A stretch of 35,920 nt of DNA from Desulfocurvus sp. Lineage in GTDB: Bacteria; Desulfobacterota; Desulfovibrionia; Desulfovibrionales; Desulfovibrionaceae. Shown in pieces: positions 1 to 8,594 of the stretch. Made by a program: the position numbers and the translations under genes. Within the stretch, counting starts at the first letter, position 1; each line of letters opens with the position of its first letter. Where the stretch lies: NCBI GenBank assembly GCA_020692325.1, contig JAIMKR010000020.1, positions 1 to 35,920 of the forward strand, in the 5' to 3' direction. The notes below the pieces were generated by a model, which saw only the letters and a program-made list of their open reading frames with translations, did no database searches and was not told the DNA's origin.

Positions 1-175
1 CCACCAGATTCGGAATCAGATCCATGCGGCGCTGCAGGGCGCTGTTCACCTGGCCGATCATCTGCTCGCACACGGCGTCCTGGGCGATGATGTCATTGCT
101 GCTGCTGACCATGGCCCCCCCGCCCAGAACGATGAGGGCAAGGACGACGACGCCTGCGATGGCTAGGGGTTTCAT
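1..175 (-). CDS. lemA: LemA family protein (partial, N-terminal 58 residues)
   Basis: The reverse strand from the ATG at 175 encodes a short N-terminus, one hydrophobic segment (about residues 4-19) and then the stretch QRRMDLIPNLV. This matches the LemA signature, in which 'RRxDLIPNLV' follows the membrane anchor in the first helix. LemA proteins are anchored by one N-terminal membrane helix and carry a helical bundle; their molecular role is poorly defined. An AGAGAGG ribosome-binding site lies 7 bases upstream of the start. The gene is cut by the window edge, so most of the helical domain is not visible. It is divergent from the glycine cleavage operon. The family call rests on this short but characteristic motif. 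Confidence 0.8.
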   Translation of the reverse strand, partial: MKPLAIAGVVVLALIVLGGGAMVSSSNDIIAQDAVCEQMIGQVNSALQRRMDLIPNLV

Positions 176-374
176 GTGCGGACCTCTCTCTTGCGCCCGA
201 CCGGGGAATGCCGGCCGAGCTGGTTTGATACGCTGGGCCGAAGGTGGACACTTGCGACCGCTCTGTCAAGGCCGGCGAGGGCTTGCGCGGACGTTCCCGG
301 ACGCGGGATGTTTGCGCGCGCAACCGCTTTCGCGCGCCGCGCGACTTCCGTCGCCGCCCCCAGCGGTGACAGGG

Positions 375-403
375 TTTTCATTCGCGCCTGGGAATGGTAT
401 GGG
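375..403 (+). promoter_or_regulatory. candidate sigma-70 promoter for the gcv operon
   Basis: TTTTCA (375-380), a 17-base spacer and TATGGG (398-403) lie upstream of gcvH. A TG dinucleotide one base before the -10 hexamer gives an extended -10 arrangement. Both hexamers are imperfect, so this is only the best candidate seen in the 270-bp region between lemA and gcvH. No convincing glycine riboswitch was recognised there. Confidence 0.3.
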
Positions 404-445
404 GCTCCACTTGGTAAATAACCTTCCCGCATGGAGGACACAACT

Positions 446-826
446 ATGATTCCCAATGACCTGAAGTACGCCAAAAGCCACGAGTGGGCCAAGATCGAGG
501 GCGACGTCGCCACCATCGGCATCACCCAGTTCGCGCAGGAACAGCTGGGCGATCTGACCTTCATCGACCTGCCCAAGGCTGGCGCCGCCCTCACCGCGGG
601 CCAGGAGATGGGCTCCGTGGAGTCCGTGAAGGCCGCCAGCGAAATCTACGCTCCGGTCTCCGGCACGGTGCTGGAAATCAACGCCGCCCTGGAGAACGCG
701 CCCGAGGCCGTGAACCAGGACCCCTATGGCGCGGGCTGGATGCTCAAGGTGAAGCTCTCCGCCGAACCGGCCGACCTGCTGGATGCCGCCGCCTACGCCG
801 ACGTCTGCGCCGCCGAAGCCCACTAA
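446..826 (+). CDS. gcvH: glycine cleavage system H protein
   Basis: The 126-residue lipoyl carrier of the glycine cleavage complex shuttles the aminomethyl group from P-protein to T-protein and is reoxidised by dihydrolipoyl dehydrogenase. The lipoylation motif ESVKAASE is present with the acceptor lysine at K62. The N-terminal YAKSHEW and the FIDLPKAG strand are typical, and the length is normal for the family. The start at 446 is chosen over an in-frame ATG at 431 because GGAGG at about 433-437 is then correctly placed as its ribosome-binding site. It is the first gene of a gcvH-gcvPA-gcvPB-lpd operon, with gcvPA starting 12 bases after its stop. Confidence 0.97.
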   Translation: MIPNDLKYAKSHEWAKIEGDVATIGITQFAQEQLGDLTFIDLPKAGAALTAGQEMGSVESVKAASEIYAPVSGTVLEINAALENAPEAVNQDPYGAGWMLKVKLSAEPADLLDAAAYADVCAAEAH

Positions 827-838
827 GGAGCCGCTGCG

Positions 839-2176
839 ATGCCCTACGTTCCCCACACCCCGGAGGACATCCGGAGGATGCTCGAGGTCATCGGCGCCCC
901 GAGCGTCGAGTCCCTCTTCGCCGAGATCGGTCCTGAGCTGCGTCCCAAAAGCTTCAACCTGCCCAAGGGCGAAAGCGAAATGGACGTGCTGGCCCACATG
1001 GAGGAGCTGGCGGAGAAGAATGTCCGCGCCAGCATGAGCTTCCTCGGCGCGGGTTTCTACGACCACCACATTCCCTCGGCGGTCGACGCCCTGTCCATGC
1101 GCAGCGAGTTCTACACCGCCTACACGCCCTATCAGCCCGAGGCCAGCCAGGGTTCGTTGCAGGCCATTTTCGAGTACCAGACCGCCGTGACGCGTCTGAC
1201 CGGCCTGCCCTACGCCAACGCCAGCGTGTACGACGGCGGCACCGCGCTGTTCGAGGCCGCCATGATGGCCGTGCGCCACACCGGCCGCCGCAAGCTGGTG
1301 GTCTGCGAGGCCGTGAGCCCCATCTACCGTGTGATGCTGAACACGTACACCACGAACCTGCACCTCACGCTCGTCACCGTGCCCCACAAGAAGGGCGCGT
1401 GCGACCTGGCCGCCCTCGCCGCCGCCATCGACGCCGAGACCGCAGCCGTCATCGTGCAGAATCCGAACTTCTTCGGCACCGTGGCCGACTTCACCGCCCT
1501 GTTCGACGCCACCCGCGCGGCCGGGGCCGTGTCCATCGTCTCCGTGTACCCGGTGCTGCAGGCCGTGCTCAAAACGCCCGCGGAAATGGGCGCGGACATC
1601 GCCACCGCCGAAGGCCAGAGCCTGGGCCTGCCCCTTTCCTTCGGCGGCCCGTACCTGGGCGTCATGACCTGCTCCAAGGAGCTCATCCGGCAGATGCCGG
1701 GGCGCATCGTGGGCCGCACCGTGGACACGCAGGGCCGCACCGGGTACGTGCTGACCCTGCAAGCGCGCGAGCAGCACATCCGCCGCCAGCGCGCCACCAG
1801 CAACATCTGCTCCAACCAGGCCCTGTGCGCCCTGCGCGCCCTGCTCTACCTGTGCCTCGTCGGCCAGGAGGGCTTGACCCGCACCGCCAACCTGTGCCTG
1901 GAGCGCGCCCACTACGCGGCCGAGCGCCTCACCGCCATTCCGGGCGTCGAGCTGCTCTCCGGCTGCGCGCCCTTCGGCAACGAATTCGCCGTGACCCTGC
2001 CGGTGAACGCCTACCAGGTCATCGACAAGCTCACCGGTCGCGGCGTGGTGCCGGGCTTCCCGCTCGGGCGCTACTACGCCGGGCTGGAGAACGCCCTGCT
2101 CGTGGCCTGCACCGAGAAGACTTCCATGGAATCCATCGGCATATTCGCCGAAATGCTGCGGGGGTGCCTCAAATGA
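839..2176 (+). CDS. gcvPA: glycine dehydrogenase (decarboxylating) subunit 1
   Basis: This 445-residue protein is the N-terminal half of the split glycine decarboxylase (P-protein). With GcvPB it forms the PLP-dependent enzyme that decarboxylates glycine and loads the aminomethyl group on lipoyl-GcvH. The family hallmark YTPYQPEASQG is at residues 95-105, preceded by FLGAGFYDHHIP. The length matches the GcvPA family (about 440-450). The start has AAGGAG at a good distance. Its end overlaps the gcvPB start by 4 bases (ATGA), so the two subunits are probably translationally coupled. It does not carry the PLP lysine, which is in GcvPB, as expected for the two-subunit form. Confidence 0.97.
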   Translation: MPYVPHTPEDIRRMLEVIGAPSVESLFAEIGPELRPKSFNLPKGESEMDVLAHMEELAEKNVRASMSFLGAGFYDHHIPSAVDALSMRSEFYTAYTPYQPEASQGSLQAIFEYQTAVTRLTGLPYANASVYDGGTALFEAAMMAVRHTGRRKLVVCEAVSPIYRVMLNTYTTNLHLTLVTVPHKKGACDLAALAAAIDAETAAVIVQNPNFFGTVADFTALFDATRAAGAVSIVSVYPVLQAVLKTPAEMGADIATAEGQSLGLPLSFGGPYLGVMTCSKELIRQMPGRIVGRTVDTQGRTGYVLTLQAREQHIRRQRATSNICSNQALCALRALLYLCLVGQEGLTRTANLCLERAHYAAERLTAIPGVELLSGCAPFGNEFAVTLPVNAYQVIDKLTGRGVVPGFPLGRYYAGLENALLVACTEKTSMESIGIFAEMLRGCLK

Positions 2177-3618
2177 ACACCGTCTTCAAAAGCTCCGTTC
2201 CCGGGCGCGAGGGCATCTGGCCCGCCAAGCCCGAAAAGTCTGCGGCCGACCTGCTGCCCGGCGCGCTTTTGCGCGGCGGCGCGACCAACCTGCCCTCGCT
2301 CTCCGAGCTGGACGTGGTGCGCCACTTCACCAACCTCTCGCGGCAGAACTACGGCGTGGACGGTAACTTCTACCCGCTGGGCTCCTGCACCATGAAGTAC
2401 AACCCCAAGTTCGCCGAGACGGCGGCCGCCCTGCCGGGCTTCACCCGGCTGCACCCGGTGCTGCCGCAGCTCAAGGGCGCGGGCCGGTTGTGCCAGGGCG
2501 CGCTGGAGGTGCTCTACGAGACCGAGCGGCTGCTGTGCGAGATCTGCGGGATGAAGGCCTTCACCCTGCAGCCCATGGCCGGCGCGCACGGCGAACTCAC
2601 GGGCGTCATGATCATCGCCGCCTACCACAGGGACAAGGGCAACAAGAAAACCAAGATCATCGTGCCCGACAGCGCCCACGGCACCAACCCCGCCAGCGCC
2701 CACATCGCCGGCTTCGACGTGGTCAACCTGACCACGCGCGATGGCATCATCGAGCCCGACGAGCTGGCCAAGGTGCTGGACGACGACGTGGCCGGCATGA
2801 TGATGACCTGCCCGAACACGCTCGGCCTGTTCGAGAGGAACCTGCCGAAGATCGTGGAGATGCTGCGCAGCGTGGACGCCCTGCTGTACTACGACGGCGC
2901 GAACCTCAACGCCATCATGGGCAAGATGCGCGTGGGCGACGTGGGCTTCGACGTGGTGCATCTGAACCTGCACAAGACCTTCGCCACGCCCCACGGCGGC
3001 GGCGGTCCCGGCGCTGGTCCGGTGGGCGTTTCCGAGCGGCTGGCCCCGTACCTGCCCATCTCCCGCGTGGAGAAGCTGGAGGACGGCCAGTTCTTCCTGA
3101 ACTACGACTATCCCAAGTCCATCGGCTACATCGCGCCGTTCTACGGCAACTTCGGCGTGGTCCTCAAGGCCTATGCCTACATCCTGCGCCTGGGCGGGGC
3201 CGGGCTTTCCCGCGCCACCGAGTGCGCTGTGCTGGCCGCCAACTACCTGCGCAAGCGCCTGGACAAGGTCCTCGAGGTGCCCTTCAACCGCACGTGCATG
3301 CACGAGTTCGTGGCCAGCGCCTGCAACATGAGCGACTGCCACGTGCGCGCCCTGGACATCGCCAAGGCCCTGCTCGATCGCGGCTACCACGCCCCGACCA
3401 TCTACTTCCCGCTCATCGTCAAGGAGGCGCTCATGTTCGAGCCCACCGAGACCGAGAGCCTGGAGACCCTGGACACGTTCGCGGACGACCTCATCGACAT
3501 CCTGAAGGAGGCGGAGAAGGACCCGGAGGCGCTTACCGGCGCGCCGCGCACCCTGCCCGTCACCCGGCTCGACGAGACGCGCGCCGCGCGCAACATGGAA
3601 CTGACGGACGACCTCTAA
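2173..3618 (+). CDS. gcvPB: glycine dehydrogenase (decarboxylating) subunit 2
   Basis: This 481-residue protein is the PLP-binding half of the split P-protein. The PLP motif LNLHKTFATPHGGGGPG is present, with the Schiff-base lysine at K268. The N-terminal region contains SCTMKYNPK, and DSAHGTNPASA is typical of the family. Length is normal. The start ATG overlaps the stop of gcvPA. lpd follows after 22 bases. With GcvPA it catalyses the oxidative decarboxylation of glycine, or glycine synthesis when the system runs in reverse, as reported for the reductive glycine pathway in some Desulfovibrio. The direction cannot be read from sequence. Confidence 0.97.
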   Translation: MNTVFKSSVPGREGIWPAKPEKSAADLLPGALLRGGATNLPSLSELDVVRHFTNLSRQNYGVDGNFYPLGSCTMKYNPKFAETAAALPGFTRLHPVLPQLKGAGRLCQGALEVLYETERLLCEICGMKAFTLQPMAGAHGELTGVMIIAAYHRDKGNKKTKIIVPDSAHGTNPASAHIAGFDVVNLTTRDGIIEPDELAKVLDDDVAGMMMTCPNTLGLFERNLPKIVEMLRSVDALLYYDGANLNAIMGKMRVGDVGFDVVHLNLHKTFATPHGGGGPGAGPVGVSERLAPYLPISRVEKLEDGQFFLNYDYPKSIGYIAPFYGNFGVVLKAYAYILRLGGAGLSRATECAVLAANYLRKRLDKVLEVPFNRTCMHEFVASACNMSDCHVRALDIAKALLDRGYHAPTIYFPLIVKEALMFEPTETESLETLDTFADDLIDILKEAEKDPEALTGAPRTLPVTRLDETRAARNMELTDDL

Positions 3619-3640
3619 GCATCACAAAGAGGCGACACGC

Positions 3641-5008
3641 ATGACGACGACATACGATCTGATCGTGCTGGGCGGCGGCCCCGGCGGCTACGACGCCGCG
3701 ACAGAGGCCGCCGCGTCCGGCCTGAAGGTAGCGTTGGTGGAGGCCGCCGAACTCGGCGGCGCCTGCATGAACCGCGGCTGCATCCCAACCAAGATCTGGC
3801 TGGGCGCCACCAGCGCCATCGAGGAGCTGGCAGCCCAGAGCAAGGCGCGCGTGGCCACGGGCGAAATCCATGTGGACTTCGCCGCCCTGCAAACGCGCAA
3901 GGACCGTTACATCGCCGCCACGCGCAAGGCCATGGCCCAACGCCTGGCGTCGCTCGGCGTGGACCTGCTCGCCGGACGCGGCCGGATTTCCGGTCCGCAC
4001 GAGGTGTCCGTGGCCACGGCCGAGGGCGAAAAAGAACTCGGCTTCCGCAAGCTCATCGTGGCCACGGGTTCGCGGCCGGCGTCCTTCCCGGGCGTGGCCG
4101 CCGACGGCGACCGCGTGCTGGACTCCACGGGCTTCCTGGCCCTGGAGCGGATGCCGGCGAGCGTCCTCGTGGTGGGCGGCGGCTTCATCGGGCTGGAGAT
4201 GGCCCAGGCCGCGCACCGCATGGGCGCGAGCATCACCGTGGTCGACGCCCTGCCGCGCATCGCCGGCCCGGAGGATCCCGAGGTCTCCAAACTGCTGGAA
4301 ACCGCGTTCAAACGCATGGGCTGGACCTTCCGCCTGGGCGTGAAGGTGGCCCGAGTGGCCACGCGCGGCGATAACGCCGTGCTCACGTTGGAGGGTGGCG
4401 AGGAACTCACCGCCGAATGCGCCCTGGTCGCGGTGGGCCGCCGGCCCAACAGCGCCGATCTTGGCCTGGAGGCGATCGGCGTGGAGTTCGTCGGCCCGGG
4501 CTACATCAAAACCGACGAGAACCTGCTCGCCGCGCCGGACGTGTACGCCGTGGGCGACGTGAACGGCCGCACCCTGCTGGCCCACGCGGCCAGCCATCAG
4601 GCCCACCACGTGGTCCAGCGCCTGCTGGACAAGGCGCGCGGACCATACGCGCCCGGCCCGGTGCCGAGCATTCTCTACGGCGCGCCCGAGGTGCTGCGCG
4701 TGGGCCTCATGGCCGACGAGGCCAAGGCCAGGGGCGAGGCTGTGCTCGTCTCGCGCTCGGCGCTGGTTGCCAACCCCATCGCCCAGGCCCACGCCGCCAC
4801 GCAGGGCTTCGTCAAATGCGTGTGGCGGGAGGGCCGCGTGGTCGGCGTCACGGCCGTCGGCGCGGACGTCTCGCGCATGGCGGTCTCGGCCGCGCTGATC
4901 ATCAGCGCCGGTTGGACCAGGGACGACGCGGCGGGCTTCATGTTCCCGCACCCAACCCTGGACGAATCCCTCAAAGCGGCGCTGCTGGCCGACAAGGAAG
5001 CGGCGTAA
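3641..5008 (+). CDS. lpdA: dihydrolipoyl dehydrogenase (L-protein)
   Basis: This 455-residue flavoprotein reoxidises dihydrolipoyl-GcvH with NAD+. The FAD-binding GGGPGGY is at residues 11-17, the redox disulfide C42/C47 sits in GACMNRGCIPTK, the NAD-binding Rossmann motif is VVGGGFIGLE, and the second FAD motif is DVYAVGDVNG. Near the C-terminus the catalytic pair H437/E442 lies in PHPTLDES with the usual five-residue spacing. The common 'HAHPT' reads 'FPHPT' here, leaving the catalytic histidine intact. Its place as the fourth gene of the gcv operon suggests it serves glycine cleavage rather than a 2-oxoacid dehydrogenase, though sharing is possible. Confidence 0.95.
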   Translation: MTTTYDLIVLGGGPGGYDAATEAAASGLKVALVEAAELGGACMNRGCIPTKIWLGATSAIEELAAQSKARVATGEIHVDFAALQTRKDRYIAATRKAMAQRLASLGVDLLAGRGRISGPHEVSVATAEGEKELGFRKLIVATGSRPASFPGVAADGDRVLDSTGFLALERMPASVLVVGGGFIGLEMAQAAHRMGASITVVDALPRIAGPEDPEVSKLLETAFKRMGWTFRLGVKVARVATRGDNAVLTLEGGEELTAECALVAVGRRPNSADLGLEAIGVEFVGPGYIKTDENLLAAPDVYAVGDVNGRTLLAHAASHQAHHVVQRLLDKARGPYAPGPVPSILYGAPEVLRVGLMADEAKARGEAVLVSRSALVANPIAQAHAATQGFVKCVWREGRVVGVTAVGADVSRMAVSAALIISAGWTRDDAAGFMFPHPTLDESLKAALLADKEAA

Positions 5009-5022
5009 CCAAGGACCCACAC

Positions 5023-5568
5023 GTGAGCGAAAAGAAAGAAAAACAGCAGACCCTCGCGGCCACGCCCATCGCCGCCCAGCCGGAATTCGACATGTTCACC
5101 TACCTGGAACTGTGCGGCGAATCCCGGCTCGACAACGATCTCATGGAGGAGCTGGAGCCGCGCTTCGACGACTGGCAGCGGCATCTGCACGCCTACAGGC
5201 TGGCCCCGGAGGGCGCGGCGGCCACCGATCCCGGCTACGTCATCCTCTGGCTGGACAAGCCCGTGGAGGACGAGATCGAAGGCATCTGGCAGGATTCGCC
5301 CTCGGCCGGCATGGCCTTCCACAATCTGGCCATCCACATGGTCATGAGCGCCGTGCAGAATCTGGCCCCGGAGCTGGCCGAAAGGGGCTGCGCCCCCCTG
5401 CCCAAACCGGGCAAGGAGGCCATAGCCGCCTTCAAGCGGCTGGGTCTGGAATGGAACAAGGAGGGCACCGTGAGCCGGCAATTCGCCGTGTTCACCAACC
5501 TCCCCGTCATCGCGGGCTGCGGCACGTGCATGCTCAAGGCCAAGTGCGGCAGTCCCAACAAGGACTGA
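5023..5568 (+). CDS. conserved hypothetical protein with C-terminal Cys cluster, last gene of gcv operon
   Basis: A 181-residue soluble protein of unrecognised family. The start is taken as GTG at 5023, with AAGGAC about 8 bases upstream; no ATG fits as well. There is no signal peptide or membrane segment. The N-terminal 25 residues are polar, followed by an acidic, helix-rich middle. The C-terminus has a compact cysteine cluster (C166, C169 and C175, in GCGTCMLKAKCG) that could bind a metal or iron-sulfur centre; this is inference. It starts 14 bases after lpd and is followed by the operon terminator, so it is co-transcribed with glycine cleavage genes. A role in that pathway is possible but not shown. 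Confidence 0.8.
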   Translation: MSEKKEKQQTLAATPIAAQPEFDMFTYLELCGESRLDNDLMEELEPRFDDWQRHLHAYRLAPEGAAATDPGYVILWLDKPVEDEIEGIWQDSPSAGMAFHNLAIHMVMSAVQNLAPELAERGCAPLPKPGKEAIAAFKRLGLEWNKEGTVSRQFAVFTNLPVIAGCGTCMLKAKCGSPNKD

Positions 5569-5591
5569 CGCATACGCCTTCACGACAAACG

Positions 5592-5630
5592 AAGGGGCGG
5601 ACCGCCGGAGAGGTGGTCCGCCCTTTTCTT
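5592..5630 (+). terminator. rho-independent terminator of the gcv operon
   Basis: A perfect 9-bp stem (GGGCGGACC at 5595-5603 with GGTCCGCCC at 5615-5623, extendable by A-T/G-T pairs) is followed by TTTTCTT. It lies 27 bases after the last gcv-operon stop and just before the convergent gene ending at 5653. The minus-strand side has only a weak T tract, so it mainly serves the plus strand. Confidence 0.85.
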
Positions 5631-5652
5631 GTGGAAAACTGGCGGGAGGCGT

Positions 5653-6120
5653 CTACAGATAGACGTGGGCGTCCGGCGGGGTCAGCTCGCCGAAAAAGGC
5701 CTCCACTGCGGCGCGCTCGTCGGCGCGGATGCGCAGTTCGGAGACCGGCAGCGGCTCCGGGCGGCCGCCGTAGAGCTTGAGGGCGCGGTCGATGAAGTCG
5801 GCCTTGAGGAAGGCGGCCTGCACCTCGAAGTTCTTGCCCTCCCAGGAGAGGGTGAGCGGCAGGATGTGCGTGTTCATGAACTTGCAGTAGACCAGACTGC
5901 CGGTGTGCACCAGCGTCTCCACCACGCCCTCGGGCAAGCCCACGGCCCAGCGGGCCAGGATCTCCGAGAACACGGGCTCCAGCGCCAGATAGTAACCGGA
6001 GTCGATGCGGCAGGCCAGCGACTGGCCCGGCGTGTTGAGCACGTGCGGCGCGTCGCGAAAACCGTCGGCCAACCCCTTCTGCAGGCGGGTCAACAAATCC
6101 TGATAATCGGTGAGCGGCAT
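5653..6120 (-). CDS. conserved hypothetical protein
   Basis: A 155-residue protein, family not recognised. The start at 6120 is supported by an AAGGAGG site 6 bases upstream; an in-frame ATG at 6192 would add 24 residues but has no such site. No signal peptide or membrane segment is evident. The sequence is mixed alpha/beta with a hydrophobic middle and an acidic C-terminal end (ERAAVEAFFGELTPPDAHVYL is its last segment). It is convergent with the gcv operon and divergent from the EF-G-like gene. No neighbour suggests a function. Confidence 0.75.
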   Translation of the reverse strand: MPLTDYQDLLTRLQKGLADGFRDAPHVLNTPGQSLACRIDSGYYLALEPVFSEILARWAVGLPEGVVETLVHTGSLVYCKFMNTHILPLTLSWEGKNFEVQAAFLKADFIDRALKLYGGRPEPLPVSELRIRADERAAVEAFFGELTPPDAHVYL

Positions 6121-6300
6121 GGCGGCCTCCTTTCTCGGCCCGCGCAGTCCCGGCGAAAGTATGCGCGGCGCGCGGCCTGCGTCTTCATACATGCGCGCGC
6201 CCCCGCAGGCAAGCCCGGGGAGGACCGGAGACGCCTCCCGGCCTCACTGAGGCTTTCGTCGCTTCTGGCGCGCGGAATTCCGCCCGTTCGTCCGGCTCTC

Positions 6301-6330
6301 TTGACATTGACGCTTCCTCCTCCCTATACG
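6301..6330 (+). promoter_or_regulatory. sigma-70 promoter upstream of the EF-G-like gene
   Basis: A consensus -35 TTGACA (6301-6306) is followed, after 18 bases, by TATACG (6325-6330). Transcription would start near 6337, giving a leader of roughly 80 bases before the start codon at 6416. It is the best sigma-70 match in this divergent intergenic region. Confidence 0.6.
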
Positions 6331-6415
6331 TCTAAGCATAGATAATTCCAGGTGGGTTCGTCATTTCCCCGCCGGAGCGCGGTTTCGGCGGTAAACTCGA
6401 TACACGGAGTATGGG

Positions 6416-8488
6416 ATGTCGGAAGCGCTGAACACACAGAGGACGTACGTTTTGGTCGGCCACGGCGGCAGCGGGAAAACCTCCGTCGCGGAAATGCTGC
6501 TCTTCAACGCCGGAGCCGCCGCCCGCTTGGGGAAAATCGAGGAAGGAACCACGGTTCTGGATTACGAGCCGGAGGAAATCAAACGCCGCGGCTCCATCCA
6601 GCCGGGCATTGCCAACTTCAAGTGGAACAAGAACCAGCACTTTCTCATCGATACGCCGGGCGACGCCAACTTCAACGGCGACCTGCCCTACGCCCTGGCC
6701 GCCGCCGACGGCGCGATCCTCGTCATCGACGCCGTGGACGGCGTGAAGCCGCTGACCCGCAAGGCCTGGGGCGAAATTCAAAAGACCGGGCTGCCGGCCA
6801 TGATCTTCATCAATAAAATGGACCGCGACAGCGCCGACTTCACCACCGCCTTCGAAAGCCTCAAGGACGGCCTGGGCATCCACCCCGTGCTGCTGCACTA
6901 TCCCATAGGCGAGAAGGACCAATTCAAGGGCGTGGTGGATCTGCTGGAGAACAAGGCCCTGTTCTTCGACGGCAAGGGCGGCGCAACCCCCGGCGACATC
7001 CCCGCCGAGGTGGAGGCCCAAAGCACCCCCCTGCGCGAAACCATGATCGAGAACATCGCCGAGAGCGACGAGCAGGTCATGGAGAAATACCTCGACGCCG
7101 GCGAGCTCAGCGCCGAGGAGGTCAAAAGCGCCCTGGTGGCCGGCGTCAAATCCGGCGAGCTCGTGCCCGTGGTCATCGGCAGCGCGCTGGCCGACATGGG
7201 CGGCCCGCAGCTGCTCGACGCCGTGCAGGCGTTACTTCCCTCCCCGCTGGAGCATCCGCCCTTCGAGGGCGAGGACGGAGGCGTGCGCGAGAGCATCGAG
7301 GCCGCGCCTCCGGCCTGCTTCGTGTTCAAGACCCTGGCCGACTCCTTCGCCGGCCAGCTCACGGTCGCGCGCGTGCTTTCCGGCAACGTCACGGGCGACC
7401 TGTCGCTCGTCAACTCGCGCACGGGCCAGCAGGAGCGCGTGGGCCAGCCGCTGCTCACCTGCGGCAAGGATCAGACGCCCTGCAAGACCCCGCTTGGCCC
7501 CGGCTCCATCGTCACCCTGGTCAAGCTGAAGGACACCAAGACCGGCGACACGCTCTCCTCGGACAAGGCGGCCTTCGCCCTCAAAAAGCCCCAACTCGCG
7601 CCCACGCTCATCACCTACGCCCTGGCCCCCAAGGTCAAGGGCGACGAGGACAAGGTCTACCAGGCCGTGGCCAAGCTGCTCGACGAGGACATCACCCTCA
7701 AGCTCGGCCGCGACGAGGAGACCGCCGACACGCTGCTCTCCGGCATGGGGCAGAACCACATCGAGGTGAGCGTGGAACGGGCCCGCCGCCGCTACAAGGT
7801 CGACATTGTGCTCAAGACGCCCAAGGTGCCCTACCGCGAGACCTTCAAGACCGCCGCGCGCGACATTCAGGGCCGGCACAAGAAGCAGACCGGCGGCCGC
7901 GGCCAGTTCGGCGACTGCTGGATCCATCTCGAGCCCCAGCCCAAGGGCGCGGGCTACGAGTTCGTCGACGCCATCGTGGGCGGCTCCATTCCCCGGCAGT
8001 ACATTCCCGCCGTGGACAAGGGCATTCAGGAATCCGCCGCGCGCGGCGTGCTGGCCGGGTTCCCCGTCATCGACTTCAAGGTGACGCTCTACGATGGCAG
8101 CTTCCACACCGTCGACTCCTCGGAAATGGCTTTCAAGGTGGCCGGCTCGCTCGCCTTCAAAAAGGCCTGCGAAAAGGCCAAGATGTCCCTGCTCGAACCC
8201 ATCATGACCGTCACGGTGGCCGTGCCGGACAGCTACATGGGCGACGTCATCGGCGACCTCTCCAGCCGGCGCGGCAAGGTGCTGGGCAGCGAGAGTCAGG
8301 GCGGCGTCACCGAGATCAAGGCCCACGTGCCCATGAGCGAGGTGCTGAAATACGCGCCCGACCTGCGCTCCATGACCGCAGGCCAGGGCACCTTCACCAT
8401 GGAGTTCTCGCACTACGAGGAGTGCCCGCCCCCCATCGCGGCCAAGGTCATTGAGGAAAACAAGCGCGCCGCAGCCGCGGAGGAATAA
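6416..8488 (+). CDS. fusA: elongation factor G-like protein (FusA2-type paralogue)
   Basis: A 690-residue translational GTPase with the full EF-G layout: G domain (P-loop GHGGSGKT at residues 15-22, NKMD at 133-136), a domain II beta barrel around residues 300-380, and domains III-V, including the domain IV entry TGGRGQFGDCW. It differs from canonical EF-G in key places. The G3 motif is DTPGDANF, so D83 replaces the catalytic histidine of 'PGH'. The switch I region RRGSIQPGI departs from the usual 'ERGITI', and the P-loop lacks 'DAGKTT'. These changes are typical of EF-G-like paralogues, so the main translocase is probably encoded elsewhere. Whether it works in translocation, recycling or a specialised role is unknown. 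It is monocistronic, between its own promoter and terminator. Confidence 0.9.
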   Translation: MSEALNTQRTYVLVGHGGSGKTSVAEMLLFNAGAAARLGKIEEGTTVLDYEPEEIKRRGSIQPGIANFKWNKNQHFLIDTPGDANFNGDLPYALAAADGAILVIDAVDGVKPLTRKAWGEIQKTGLPAMIFINKMDRDSADFTTAFESLKDGLGIHPVLLHYPIGEKDQFKGVVDLLENKALFFDGKGGATPGDIPAEVEAQSTPLRETMIENIAESDEQVMEKYLDAGELSAEEVKSALVAGVKSGELVPVVIGSALADMGGPQLLDAVQALLPSPLEHPPFEGEDGGVRESIEAAPPACFVFKTLADSFAGQLTVARVLSGNVTGDLSLVNSRTGQQERVGQPLLTCGKDQTPCKTPLGPGSIVTLVKLKDTKTGDTLSSDKAAFALKKPQLAPTLITYALAPKVKGDEDKVYQAVAKLLDEDITLKLGRDEETADTLLSGMGQNHIEVSVERARRRYKVDIVLKTPKVPYRETFKTAARDIQGRHKKQTGGRGQFGDCWIHLEPQPKGAGYEFVDAIVGGSIPRQYIPAVDKGIQESAARGVLAGFPVIDFKVTLYDGSFHTVDSSEMAFKVAGSLAFKKACEKAKMSLLEPIMTVTVAVPDSYMGDVIGDLSSRRGKVLGSESQGGVTEIKAHVPMSEVLKYAPDLRSMTAGQGTFTMEFSHYEECPPPIAAKVIEENKRAAAAEE

Positions 8489-8535
8489 CGCCGGGAAACG
8501 GAATGCTCGTGGCGGCCGTCGCCATCGAATGATCA

Positions 8536-8570
8536 CGGAGGGGGCGTTTGGCGCTCCCTCCGTTTTTCTT
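8536..8570 (+). terminator. rho-independent terminator after the EF-G-like gene
   Basis: The stem CGGAGGG (8536-8542) pairs with CCCTCCG (8556-8562), is closed by a GC-rich loop and is followed directly by TTTTTCTT (8563-8570). It lies 47 bases after the stop codon. Confidence 0.85.
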
Positions 8571-8594
8571 CCCCCCAACTTAAGGAGATAGATC

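Noticed and set aside
176-445. Glycine riboswitch before the gcv operon
   Set aside because: A GCCGAAGGTGGA stretch at about 236 recalls one conserved part, but the rest of the aptamer pattern and the second conserved box could not be found.
266-1912. 548-residue minus-strand open frame across gcvH/gcvPA
   Set aside because: His/Gly/Val/Ala-rich shadow of the high-GC gcv genes with no ribosome-binding site or recognisable motif.
3560-5020. 486-residue minus-strand frame opposite lpd
   Set aside because: Shadow of lpd; the plus-strand frame has all flavoprotein motifs.
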